DNA of 64,000 nucleotides from Streptomyces sp. NBC_01408 (GCF_026340255.1 NZ_JAPEPJ010000002.1:1240001-1304000), one strand, 5' to 3'; counted from the first letter of the stretch, positions 45,704 to 53,084 are shown. Notes: generated by a model from the sequence alone, not told the origin. Numbers and translations: made by a program.

Positions 45704-46486
45704 TCACCGGTCCGACGCGGGCGGGCCGGTCAGCGACGGCTCCGCGATGCCGGCCGAGATCGTCTCCATCACCGCCGACGCATGGGAGTTGAGGTAGAAG
45801 TGGCCGCCCTCGTACACCTTGAGTTCGAAGCCGCCGACCGTGTGCTCGCTCCAGGCCTTGGCCTCGTCGAGCGTCACTCGGGGGTCGTCGTCGCCGGTGA
45901 GGGCGACGACGGGGCAGTCCAGCGGAGGGCCCGGAACGTGACGGTACGACTCCACCGCCTTGTAGTCGCTCCTGACGGCCGTGAGGAACATCCGCAGCAC
46001 GTCCGGGTCGCCCAGGATCTGGGAGTCGGTCCCGCCAAGCTTCTTGAGCTCGTCGATCAGGCCGTCGTCGTCGCGCTGGTGCACGTTCTCGTCCCGCGTA
46101 CGCGACGGGGCGCGCCGACCGGAGACGAAGAGGCACAGGGGCTTGATCTCCATGCGCTCCAGGCGCCTGGCGACCTCGTACGCCACCATGGCGCCCATGC
46201 TGTGGCCGAAGAGGGCCAGCGGCTTGGTGTCCAGGGACAGCAGCTCCTCGACCACGCGGTCGGCCAGCTCGCCGATGTCACTGACACACGGTTCGCTGTG
46301 CCGGTCCTGCCGGCCCGGGTACTGGACCGGCAGCACCTCGATCGACCGTGACAGCGTGCGGGAGACAGGAAAGTAGAAGGTGGCCGAGCCTCCCGCGTGC
46401 GGGAAGCAGACGAGCCGGACACCGGCATCCGGCGCCGGGTGGAATCGGCGCAGCCACGCTCCGTCGTGCCTGGTGTTACCTGTCAT
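45704..46486 (-). CDS. Type II (editing) thioesterase
   Basis: 260-residue alpha/beta hydrolase of the TEII family, which clears misloaded or stalled acyl groups from PKS carrier proteins. It has CFPHAGGSATFY near residue 27, YPGRQDR near 54, the nucleophile Ser96 in GHSMG, a GDDDP acid segment near 200 and catalytic His229 in GGHFYLNS. The ATG at 46486 has AGGA just upstream and gives the normal TEII length; the 27-residue upstream extension is non-homologous. It is the first intact gene of a TEII-metallophosphoesterase-PPTase operon and is expected to serve the adjacent PKS. Confidence 0.93.
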   Translation of the reverse strand: MTGNTRHDGAWLRRFHPAPDAGVRLVCFPHAGGSATFYFPVSRTLSRSIEVLPVQYPGRQDRHSEPCVSDIGELADRVVEELLSLDTKPLALFGHSMGAMVAYEVARRLERMEIKPLCLFVSGRRAPSRTRDENVHQRDDDGLIDELKKLGGTDSQILGDPDVLRMFLTAVRSDYKAVESYRHVPGPPLDCPVVALTGDDDPRVTLDEAKAWSEHTVGGFELKVYEGGHFYLNSHASAVMETISAGIAEPSLTGPPASDR

Positions 46487-46508
46487 GGTTCCTGGATGTC
46501 CCCTCTGT

Positions 46509-46561
46509 CTTGCGGTCTTGCCGTCTTGCCGTCTCTGTCCTGCGGTTCTGTGTTCTTGCCG
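46509..46561. repeat. Degenerate TCTTGCCG-type short repeats
   Basis: Several imperfect copies of TCTTGCCG/TCTTGCGG in tandem fill the gap between the carboxylase remnant and the thioesterase start. This is probably slippage-prone spacer sequence; no function is evident. Confidence 0.4.
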
Positions 46562-46563
46562 GG

Positions 46564-46905
46564 TCACATCGGCGGGTTGCCGTGTTTGCGCGAAGGCAGC
46601 CGGGCGTCCTTCGTGCGCAGAGCGTCGAGTGCCTCAAGTGCCTCAAGTGCCCGGATCAGTAGGGGCCTTGTCCCGGCGGGGTCGATCACGTCGTGCACGA
46701 GTCCGCGTTCGGCGGCGCGATAGGGATGCATCAGCTCCTGCCGGTACTCCTTGGCCGCTGAGCCCGCACGGCCTCGGGGTCGTCCGCCGCAGCGATCTCC
46801 CGGCGGAACACCACGTTCGCCGGGCCTTCCGCGCCGATGGAACGCGAGTCCGTGACGATGCAGGAACCGCCGTACGCTTTGCGGAGAATCAGCTGGATCC
46901 GGAGG
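46564..46905 (-). pseudogene. Acyl-CoA carboxylase beta subunit, broken C-terminal fragment
   Basis: The start (LILRKAYGGSCIVTDSRSIGA) and end (KEYRQELMHPYRAAERGLVH, VIDP ... LPSRKHGNPPM) match the C-terminus of propionyl/acetyl-CoA carboxylase carboxyltransferase subunits. About 17 residues that normally follow DSRSIGA are missing, and the frame shifts after PEAVRAQ; the rest is read in another frame. Everything upstream of the RKAYGG motif is gone, replaced by the IS605-type element whose end lies about 15 bp away. The gene probably once supplied methylmalonyl-CoA to the PKS, which needs two such units; that role is inference. Confidence 0.8.
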
Positions 46906-46928
46906 ACTTTAGCATGGCATTGAAGTGC

Positions 46929-46950
46929 TCTCCCGGCTGAAGCCGGGAGA
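46929..46950. other. IS605 left-end hairpin, downstream of tnpB
   Basis: TCTCCCGGCT and AGCCGGGAGA enclose a two-base centre (four-base loop in practice). It lies 8-29 bases beyond the tnpB stop. In IS605 elements this end is transcribed into the guide (omega) RNA of TnpB and is bound by TnpA during transposition. Confidence 0.7.
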
Positions 46951-46957
46951 TTCCTGC

Positions 46958-48238
46958 TTACCTTGCGGCAGCGGGCTTGACGCGCTTGGCACGCCTGACG
47001 ACTGCCCTCCCGGCAGCCGGGATGAGCGCGTGGCCCATCCGGTACAGGTGCAAGACGTTCCGGGCTGCGTTCCAGTCGGCGTTGCCTGACCAGCCGCAGT
47101 CCGGGTTCTTGCACACGAACACGGCCTGGGACTCCCGGTTGCCGGGCGTGGTGAAGCCGCACGCGGAGCAGCGCCTGGAGGTGCCAGGGGCCGGGACCTT
47201 GTACAGGGTGCCGCCGAGCTGGGCGGTCTTGTACGTCAGCATGGTGACCGTCCGGCCCCACGCCTCCCCGCTGATGGAGCGGTTCAGCCCGGATTTCTGG
47301 GCGACGTTCTTCCCCGGCTCTTCGATGGTTCCCCTGGCTGACTTGACCATGTTCGTGATGGTGAGTGCTTCGACCACAACGGTGCCGTATGTGCGGGCGA
47401 TGACGGTGGTCGTCTGGTGCTGCCAGTCCAGGGCCCGGCGCTTGGCTTTCGCGCGGAGTCCTGCGATCTGGTCGTAGGTGTGGTGCAGCCGGCGGCTGGT
47501 GGGCTCGCCGGGCTTGCGGTGCTGCTTACGCTGCGCGGCGCGCTGCTCCAGGTGCAGAAGCCTGGCTTTCTCCTTGCCGGTCAGCCATTCGCCGTGCTCG
47601 TACGTTTCGCCGTCCGAGAGGGCTATGGGCACGGTGACGCCCACATCGATGCCGACGTCCGGCCCCTGGTGGGGATCGGGCTTGGCCTCCAAGGTCCGAA
47701 CACGGAAGGCGATGTGCCAGCCGAGCACGTCCTTGACCAGCCGCGCCCCGGTGATCCGGTTCTCCCCGTTGGCGTGCTTGCCCACGGGCAGGTCCTTGGT
47801 CCACCGGAATCGGACCCGGCCCACCTTGGGAATGTTGGCCATGCCCCAGCGGCGGTGCACGCGGGTGATGTTCAGGTCCCGGCCCTGCGGAATGTCCACG
47901 GACATCACCGTGCGGAACCGGCCCTTGAAATTCGGGGCGTCGGCGCGGCCGTCCCAGCAGTTCTTCCACGCCTGGAAGTACGTCTTCAACACCGCTTGCG
48001 CGGCCTGCGCGGGAAGGACAGCGAGAAAGTCGATGTCCTCGCGGGCCTGGCGGATCGCGGCGTCCGCGTTCGCAAGAGTCCGTTCTTCCTTCGGCATCAT
48101 CCGCCACCAGGCGTGCAGCAGGTTCCACATGGTGCGGGCCGCGTGCGCCTGGCCATCAGTCTTCAACACCTCGGCGCGCGATAGCGAAAGACGGGCACGG
48201 TGCCCGAACTGCCGCTTCACCAGGGAGTCTTGACTCAC
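46958..48238 (-). CDS. tnpB: TnpB, RNA-guided RuvC nuclease of IS605
   Basis: 426-residue TnpB with a complete RuvC centre: Asp198 in DVGIDVGV, Glu290 in VVEALT and Asp388 in NADWNAARN. The zinc-binding segment CSACGF followed by C...PDC lies between the last two. TnpB proteins are guide-RNA-directed DNA nucleases, ancestors of Cas12, that favour retention of the element. Start is a GTG at 48238. The frame is uninterrupted and of normal length, so it may still be active. It is transcribed toward the carboxylase remnant, ending just before the left-end hairpin. Confidence 0.9.
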   Translation of the reverse strand: MSQDSLVKRQFGHRARLSLSRAEVLKTDGQAHAARTMWNLLHAWWRMMPKEERTLANADAAIRQAREDIDFLAVLPAQAAQAVLKTYFQAWKNCWDGRADAPNFKGRFRTVMSVDIPQGRDLNITRVHRRWGMANIPKVGRVRFRWTKDLPVGKHANGENRITGARLVKDVLGWHIAFRVRTLEAKPDPHQGPDVGIDVGVTVPIALSDGETYEHGEWLTGKEKARLLHLEQRAAQRKQHRKPGEPTSRRLHHTYDQIAGLRAKAKRRALDWQHQTTTVIARTYGTVVVEALTITNMVKSARGTIEEPGKNVAQKSGLNRSISGEAWGRTVTMLTYKTAQLGGTLYKVPAPGTSRRCSACGFTTPGNRESQAVFVCKNPDCGWSGNADWNAARNVLHLYRMGHALIPAAGRAVVRRAKRVKPAAAR

Positions 48239-48261
48239 AACGGAAACCCTAACATTGGCTT

Positions 48262-48795
48262 ATGTCACCACGCTGGAAACCTAACCCCGATGTCAGAACG
48301 GGTCGCCATGTTGTTTACAACCTGCACGTTCACTTGGTTTTTGTCACGAAGTACCGGCGGAAGGCGTTCACCGACGCCATGCTGACCCGCACCGAAGAGA
48401 TCATGGGGGAGGTCTGCGCCGACTTCGAAGCCGAGCTGAAACAGTTCAACGGCGAACAGGACCACGTGCACCTGCTCGTGCACTACCCGCCGAAGGTGCA
48501 GCTTTCCAAGCTGGTCAACTCCCTCAAAGGCGTCAGCTCCCGCAGGCTGCGCCAGGAGTACGACAGCCACGTCCGCCGGCACCTGTGGGGCGGACACTTC
48601 TGGTCCGGCTCCTACTTCGCCAGCTCATGTGGCGGCGCACCCCTGACCGCCGTCAAGCAGTACATCGAAACCAGCAGCGTCCCGTCTAACCGTCACCCCG
48701 GAGGCGCAGAGCACTCCGACGCTCCGCGCCTCCGGGCCAAGGATGGCCTTCACCCCCGCCCTGAAGGGCGGAGCACTGGCCAAGATCAGAGATAG
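48262..48795 (+). CDS. tnpA: TnpA, Y1 HUH transposase of IS605, with extended tail
   Basis: The first ~140 residues are a normal IS200/IS605 TnpA: HLVFVTKYRRKAF near residue 24, the HUH motif DHVHLLV with His68 and His70, and the catalytic Tyr134 in VKQYIE. Such proteins usually stop a few residues after this tyrosine. Here the frame continues for about 40 more codons through the terminal hairpins, giving 177 residues with a non-homologous basic tail. Either the original stop was lost or the element end was rearranged. Function in single-strand excision and insertion is expected if the tail is tolerated. Confidence 0.85.
   Translation: MSPRWKPNPDVRTGRHVVYNLHVHLVFVTKYRRKAFTDAMLTRTEEIMGEVCADFEAELKQFNGEQDHVHLLVHYPPKVQLSKLVNSLKGVSSRRLRQEYDSHVRRHLWGGHFWSGSYFASSCGGAPLTAVKQYIETSSVPSNRHPGGAEHSDAPRLRAKDGLHPRPEGRSTGQDQR
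48697..48771. other. Two hairpins at the right end of the IS605 element
   Basis: First hairpin: CCCGGAGGCGC-A-GAGC pairs with GCTC-C-GCGCCTCCGGG (48697-48736, eight-base loop). Second: CCGCCCT/AGGGCGG around GA (48756-48771), the same loop type as the left-end hairpin, followed by GAGCACT. The second one is probably the TnpA recognition hairpin. Confidence 0.65.
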
Positions 48796-49373
48796 AGTCC
48801 ATGATCGGCAATGAGAACGGGAGCCACCCCTGCCGGTTGGCTTCTGACCGGGTTGGTATGCGGGCGGGAGTGTCCGCACCGATGGCAGGCCGGGGGTCGA
48901 CAGTTTCGGTGATCCCGGGCCCTCTTGGTCCGCGTCCTTGACAGGCGCGGCACAGTAGCGCCCGGCTCCGTCAGTGATCGTTGTCGCCGGTTTCGGGTGG
49001 CGGCGCACTGCGGCGGGAACCTTCGTCCATGTACCGCCCGCCCCCTGTACTCAGGCCCTCCCCCTGCCACAGAACGGTCACCACAGGCTGGACCGCGGCA
49101 CCGTCGTCTCCCCTCAGCCGTCCCACCGTCCAGGCCCCCGCCGCCTGCGGCACAGGGCGGGAGCGGAAGCGCCCTGCTGATCAGCAGGGCCCTCGCGGCC
49201 GATCGCCCGGACCGAAACCGGCTCTCGGCGGGTCGTACAGACGCACATCGTGACCTGCGGAGATGCCGCTCGTTCGGACGTGTCGCGCGATTCTTACCGG
49301 CTGGCCATAAGGGGGTAATGTCGTCCGGTCACGGACGGCAATCGGATCGTCTGTTCAACCCAGGAGAACCAAC
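48796..49373. other. Intergenic region before the HopJ-like gene
   Basis: About 580 bases with no supported gene; open frames on both strands are proline/arginine-rich and lack ribosome-binding sites. It contains a 20-bp perfect palindrome (49171-49190, listed separately). The promoter of the HopJ-like gene should lie in its last ~100 bases. Confidence 0.5.
49171..49190. promoter_or_regulatory. 20-bp perfect palindrome
   Basis: GCCCTGCTGA followed by its exact complement, centred on TGATCA. There is no spacer, so it looks more like a dimeric protein-binding site than a transcription terminator. It is 184 bases upstream of the HopJ-like start; no binding protein can be named. Confidence 0.35.
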
Positions 49374-49715
49374 ATGACTGATCTGAACTCGCTGCGGGCA
49401 AGCCTTGCGTCAGGTGAGCACGAGTTCGCCGACACCTTGGCCTTCGTCGCCGCGCATTACGAGTATCAGCCGCAGGCGTTCCGCAACGGGGAACTGGAAA
49501 ATGCCGCAGGTGAGAACGAGGGTTCCTGCAAGACGCTGGGACTGGCCCTGCTGGAAGGGCTGAGCGACCAAGAAGCGCTGTTGGCATTCGGTGAGCACTA
49601 TCGCAGTGTGCTGGCGACGCCGAACGACACTGATCACGGCAACATTCGCAACCTCATGGCCCATGGCCTGGAAGGGGTGAGCTTCGCGGGGCAACCGTTG
49701 GCCCGCAAGATCTGA
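49374..49715 (+). CDS. HopJ-family protein
   Basis: 113-residue protein matching the HopJ type III effector family over its whole length: FADTLAFVAAHYEYQPQAF, FRNGELENAAGENEGSCKTL, LLAFGEHYRSV, and DTDHGNIRNLM followed by W/G-rich ends. HopJ proteins are small proteins of unknown biochemical role common in Proteobacteria; being called effectors is historical and no type III secretion system is implied here. A strong GGAG site lies eight bases before the ATG. Its base composition is lower in GC than its neighbours, and it sits between an IS and an eroded Rhs locus. That suggests horizontal acquisition, but I cannot show it. Confidence 0.85.
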   Translation: MTDLNSLRASLASGEHEFADTLAFVAAHYEYQPQAFRNGELENAAGENEGSCKTLGLALLEGLSDQEALLAFGEHYRSVLATPNDTDHGNIRNLMAHGLEGVSFAGQPLARKI

Positions 49716-49784
49716 ACAGCGAAATCCGGGCGAGCGCCAAAGGTCACGAGCACCACCCCGTCCATCCGCCCGAGCCGGCCGCTG

Positions 49785-50015
49785 GCCGAGCAGCCCGTCG
49801 TCTTCCTCGGGTCCGAGGGGGAGACCGGTGTTGTCGCGGGCGACCTGGGCGACTTCCTGTGGCTACTGGCCGACGGATTCAGACCCCAGAGTTGGCAGCC
49901 ATCGCTGAAGGCTCTGCACCACACCAGCGCCGGTCAGCCGCTGCCGTGATCGAGCTGGCGGCCCAGGAGTTCCCGGGCCTTCCGACTGCCGCGACTCGAT
50001 CACTGTCGGTAATCG
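49785..50015 (+). pseudogene. SMI1/KNR4 (SUKH)-like immunity fragment
   Basis: One frame gives VVFLGSEGETGVVAGDLGDF followed by LWLLADG; after a frame change near 49885 another gives PELAAIAEGSAPHQRRSAAA and VIELAAQEFPGL. Together these look like the C-terminal half of SUKH-family immunity proteins common in Streptomyces toxin loci. The N-terminal half and a start codon are missing. It converges on the neighbouring immunity-like gene at 50037. Confidence 0.5.
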
Positions 50016-50036
50016 TCGACCGCGTGAGCGCCGGTA

Positions 50037-50483
50037 TTACTGACGAGGACCGCCGCCTGAAGCCGGCCCCGCGCCGCCGACCACGCGGAACCCCAGGGCG
50101 CTCAACGCAGCCTGGGAGACGGCGCGCAGGGTCGGCAGGTCCTCAGCCGGCATCGAGAATCCGTGGCTGCCGGCATGCTCGACGAATTCCGCCGGAAGTT
50201 CGAGGTTGTACCGCTCGACGTAAGCGGCGAGGTCCACTCGCCAGACGAAACGGCCGTCGGACAGCAGCGACGATCCGCCGGGCACGCGGAAAGCGCCCCC
50301 GATGACATCAATCGTCAACTCCATGATGTCGAAGATCGGATGTCCGGAGTCGAGGTACCGCTTCACCTCCGCCTTCGGATAGGGCGCCTGATCCCGCACC
50401 TTGTCCCCGATGGGTTCGCGGAACACGGCATCGTTCTCCGGGTCCATCTCCCGGTAGAAACCGATCATTTCCATTCGGGTCAT
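50037..50483 (-). CDS. Putative immunity protein for the Rhs toxin tail
   Basis: 148-residue protein starting MTRMEMIGFYREMDPEN, with AFREPIG-like and PYPKAEVKRYLDSGHPIFD segments and a C-terminal SRAVSQ helix. I do not recognise a named family. Its ATG overlaps the stop of the Rhs toxin tail by four bases (ATGA), and a GGAAGG site lies three bases upstream. This is the classic layout of a toxin with its immunity gene immediately downstream. It is acidic and lacks signal or membrane segments, as expected of a cytosolic inhibitor. The frame is intact although the toxin is broken, so it may be kept to protect against sibling cells. Confidence 0.65.
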   Translation of the reverse strand: MTRMEMIGFYREMDPENDAVFREPIGDKVRDQAPYPKAEVKRYLDSGHPIFDIMELTIDVIGGAFRVPGGSSLLSDGRFVWRVDLAAYVERYNLELPAEFVEHAGSHGFSMPAEDLPTLRAVSQAALSALGFRVVGGAGPASGGGPRQ

Positions 50484-51440
50484 CTTCCTTCCAGCATGGG
50501 GAGGAATACCCTCCAGTAGCCGCCCCTGTCGATCTGTGGCGTTTGCCCCGGGCCCCCCAGTCTTTCGACGCCGACGCGGTCCGTCGGCGCGCGCACGGTG
50601 GTGCCGAGTTCGTTGGCGACGCGCTGGGCGACCCAGGATCCGTCCGCACCGGAATGGCGCACCATGAGCCTGAGAAGTCCACCATTGTAGTGGGGATTGT
50701 CCGGTCGGGCCGTGGGTCACCGGATCGCCGGCGGGGATCCGGTTGTCCTCCATGTAGTCCATGCCGCCGTGGCACGGTGACAGTCCCAGGGGGTCGCTGC
50801 GCCGGTGTGGATTGCCGACGTACGCGACGGGGTCGGGTGCCGGGGTGATGCCCAGCGGGTCGGGGGAGGCGTAGCGTCCCGACTCCGGGTCGTAGTAGCG
50901 GAACCGGTTGTAGTGCAGCCCCGTCTCGGGGTCGAAGTACTGCCCGGGGAAGCGGAACGGTGTGTAGGCGGTGCTCGACGCCGCCCATGCCGTGGACCCC
51001 CACACGGTGCTGCGGGTGTGCCAGGCCAGCTCGCCGGACTCGTCGACGAGCTCCCTGGGGGTGCCGATGAGATCGGTGACGATGGAGAAGAACCGCTCGT
51101 CGACCGCCTCCTGGGGGCGTCCGCCGCGAACCTGCGCTCGGTCTGGGTGAGTGGGCGCACACCCTGGTGGTCCCGGGACAGGGTGATGCGGTCGGCCCCC
51201 GGGTCTCCCTGGACGGTCTGCTCGCAGAGCGTGTCGCCGTCCCAGGTGAACGTGATGTGTTCCAGGACGGTGCCGTCGTCGGCGAGGTGCTGCTTCGAGA
51301 TGCGGCGGCCCAACGCGTCGTGCTCGTAGCGCACCCGGCCCGCGCGCGTGATGGTCGTGCCGGTGTAGGCGCGGCTGCCGGTGGCTTCCTGCCCCGGCTG
51401 CGGGCACAGCGGGGCCGCCACACTTCGGCGGCCCCGCAAG
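50480..51440 (-). pseudogene. Rhs protein, truncated core plus toxin tail, frameshifted
   Basis: Only the last part of an Rhs/YD-repeat protein remains. One frame reads VRYEHDALGRRISKQHL and ERRFAADAP; another continues FFSIVTDLIGTPREL, YTPFRFPGQYFDPETGLHYN, RFRYYDPESGRYASPDPLG and ends the core at DPLGL. The frame change lies in a G-run at 51113-51117. After the core, a toxin tail begins CHGGMDYME, changes frame near 50700 and ends GSWVAQRVANELGTTVRAPT followed by YWRVFLPMLEGR. The tail resembles the C80-peptidase-like end of some polymorphic toxins (usual ACxTG replaced by MVRHSG), which is a weak inference. No N-terminus, secretion signal or full repeat array is present. Confidence 0.75.
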
Positions 51441-51443
51441 CGG

Positions 51444-51947
51444 TCACCTCGCAGGTACCGGCGCCCACAGGCTGACGCTCCACACGTCCCCGTGCCCGGC
51501 GTGGTAGCCCCGCTCCTCCTCGTCGTCGTCCACGACGATGACGGAGACGTTGGACGCGGCCGCCCGGTATTCGAGGAAGCCGCCCTGGTCGGTCGCCTTG
51601 AATTCCGGGGCTCCGGGGACGCGGGCGAGCGCGTCCCGCACGTCCTCCCAGGCGACGTAGCGGGGGAACTCGACCCCCATGGTCAGGGCCCATTCCTCCG
51701 CCATGTCGTAGCCGGACGCGAGCCGGTGCAACTCGATCGACCCGCCGGACATCACCCACTCGTCGCCGGGATTGAAGTAGAACTCGACGAATCCGTAGTC
51801 GCGGCGCAGTGACTCACCGCCCTCGTCGACTACTTCGACGAAGCGGTGGAGGACGGCCCGGTCGACCTCGCCGAGGGTGGAGCCGATGCCGATCCCGTGC
51901 AGGCGTCCGGTCGCGATGGACGAGGCCAGGAATTCGATGCCGGTCAC
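51444..51947 (-). CDS. Putative immunity protein (second cassette)
   Basis: 167-residue acidic protein beginning VTGIEFLASSIATGRLHGI, with a central YGFVEFYFNPGDEW segment and an EEWALTMGVEFPRYVAW region. This pattern recurs in Streptomyces genes placed after Rhs or WapA-type toxins, but I cannot name the family. I chose the GTG at 51947: GGAG lies nine bases upstream and the GTGA overlaps the stop of the preceding toxin-tail fragment. No membrane segments are visible. It lies just upstream of the truncated Rhs core. Confidence 0.6.
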   Translation of the reverse strand: MTGIEFLASSIATGRLHGIGIGSTLGEVDRAVLHRFVEVVDEGGESLRRDYGFVEFYFNPGDEWVMSGGSIELHRLASGYDMAEEWALTMGVEFPRYVAWEDVRDALARVPGAPEFKATDQGGFLEYRAAASNVSVIVVDDDEEERGYHAGHGDVWSVSLWAPVPAR

Positions 51948-52075
51948 GGCCAGTTCTCCAATTTGTCGATCAGGGCTTGCACTTCGGAGGAGCGGTTCTG
52001 TGTGTTGCGCCAATTGTGGTCGATGTGGATGTGCGGCTCCTTCGTAGCCCGGTCGGAGGCGATAACGCAACGGGG
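51944..52075 (-). pseudogene. Orphan toxin C-terminal tail
   Basis: The frame ending at 51944 carries VPRCVIASDRATKEPHIHID followed by HNWRNTQNRSSEVQALIDKL, a sensible protein end with a dense His/Asp cluster, but no start or upstream domain. It ends in a four-base overlap with the following immunity-like gene. Best read as the last ~43 codons of a lost Rhs/polymorphic toxin; a metal-dependent nuclease is possible from the His residues but unproven. Confidence 0.45.
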
Positions 52076-52100
52076 GACGTGAATCAGCCTGGTCGCCCGG

Positions 52101-53084
52101 TCAGGTCGCGGCGGCATCGCCGACGCCGTCATCCGCACGGGTTCGGCGTACGGCGAAGAGGGTGCCCGCACCGGCAGCCAGCAGCACGCCCGCGCCGCCT
52201 AGCAGCCACAGGGTGGGGTCGGCTCCGGTCTCGGGGAGCGCGCCCGGCGGTGTGGACTCGGTGGCGCCTGACGCGGTCCGGTCGGCTGCCGGTGCGCCGG
52301 GAGCGGCGGCTGTACCGGGAGGGGCGGCTGTACCGGCAGTGCCTGTCGCCCCGGACGCGGCCTCGCCCGTGTCCGTCCCGGGACCGGGACCGGGACCGGG
52401 ACCGGGACCGGGACCGGCACCGGCACCGGTGATGCGGAACGACGCCAGGACGTTGTTCTGCCCGGCATCCGGCGTGCACCGCGCGTGGATCTCGCCCGGG
52501 TAGGCGACGTCGCCCCTCGCGTCCTTCAGGGCGAGATGTACTACGAGGTCGCCGACGGTGATCCGCGCGCTGCCCGCCTGCCTGAAGGTGAGCGCCGGTG
52601 CGGAGCCGGACGCCTCGACGTGGAAGGACCCGGCCGCCGGGATGCCGGCCTTCACATCGACCGGCACCTTTACCCGGCTGTCCCCCTCCGGGGACGCCAC
52701 GCGGACCTGCGCCTCCGCCGCACCCTCCACGGTCGTCACACCGATCCTGCCCAGCGCCTTCGCAGCGTCCGCGGGCACCGGCACCGCGGCGTTGACGGGA
52801 AAGGTCAGGGTGGGCCTTCCGACCTCGGCCGACTCGGGGACGTCCGAGTGGATCCGCACCGTGACAGGCAGATTCCCGATCAACCCGGTCGAGCACGTGT
52901 ACCGCAGTGTGAGCGTCACCGGGTCCGCGGCAGCGGGACCGGTTCCTGAGAGTCCCAGCACCCCGCCCGCAACGGCGGCAACCGTCGCCAGTCGAAGCGG
53001 GCCGCGCGGCACCGGAACGTTCCGGACGGCACGGGCCGTCCCGCGCCGGTCGTGCGGGTTCTGGGTGTGCTTGCCAGTTCTCAT
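52101..53084 (-). CDS. Secreted, sortase-anchored surface protein (LPETG)
   Basis: 327-residue exported protein. A long N-terminal signal region ends with a hydrophobic stretch and an AAA-DP cleavage-like site near residue 53. The mature part begins TLTLRYTCSTGLIGNLPVTV and resembles the DUF6801-type beta-domain of Streptomyces secreted proteins, with a second C-containing segment (HARCTPD). A Gly-Pro repeat and a Thr/Ala/Pro-rich wall-spanning stretch precede the sortase signal LPETG near residue 286, then a hydrophobic helix and the basic tail RRTRADD. It should be covalently attached to the cell wall. The Gly-Pro part is encoded by a hexanucleotide repeat (52380-52428). Confidence 0.85.
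   Translation of the reverse strand: MRTGKHTQNPHDRRGTARAVRNVPVPRGPLRLATVAAVAGGVLGLSGTGPAAADPVTLTLRYTCSTGLIGNLPVTVRIHSDVPESAEVGRPTLTFPVNAAVPVPADAAKALGRIGVTTVEGAAEAQVRVASPEGDSRVKVPVDVKAGIPAAGSFHVEASGSAPALTFRQAGSARITVGDLVVHLALKDARGDVAYPGEIHARCTPDAGQNNVLASFRITGAGAGPGPGPGPGPGPGTDTGEAASGATGTAGTAAPPGTAAAPGAPAADRTASGATESTPPGALPETGADPTLWLLGGAGVLLAAGAGTLFAVRRTRADDGVGDAAAT
52380..52428 (-). repeat. GGGACC hexanucleotide tandem repeat in the surface protein gene
   Basis: At least six near-identical copies of GGGACC, the last ones changing to GGCACC. In the coding strand they give an alternating Gly-Pro run. Since each unit is six bases, copy-number change keeps the reading frame and would alter only the linker length. 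Confidence 0.8.

Larger units (their letters stand above)
46916..48785. mobile_element. IS200/IS605-type element with divergent tnpA and tnpB
   Basis: About 1.87 kb holding tnpB on the minus strand and tnpA on the plus strand, with start codons 23 bp apart. Each end carries a subterminal hairpin with the same TGAA loop on the plus strand (46929-46950 and 48756-48771), each bordered on its outer side by the motif AGCACT or its complement. This is the expected IS605 architecture (single-strand transposition, hairpin ends, no classic inverted repeats). Exact end points are estimated from these hairpins. The left end abuts the carboxylase fragment. Confidence 0.8.

Noticed and set aside
46731..47261. 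176-codon minus-strand frame joining tnpB antiframe to carboxylase sequence
   Set aside because: The first part is tnpB read out of frame; only the last ~60 codons belong to the carboxylase remnant.
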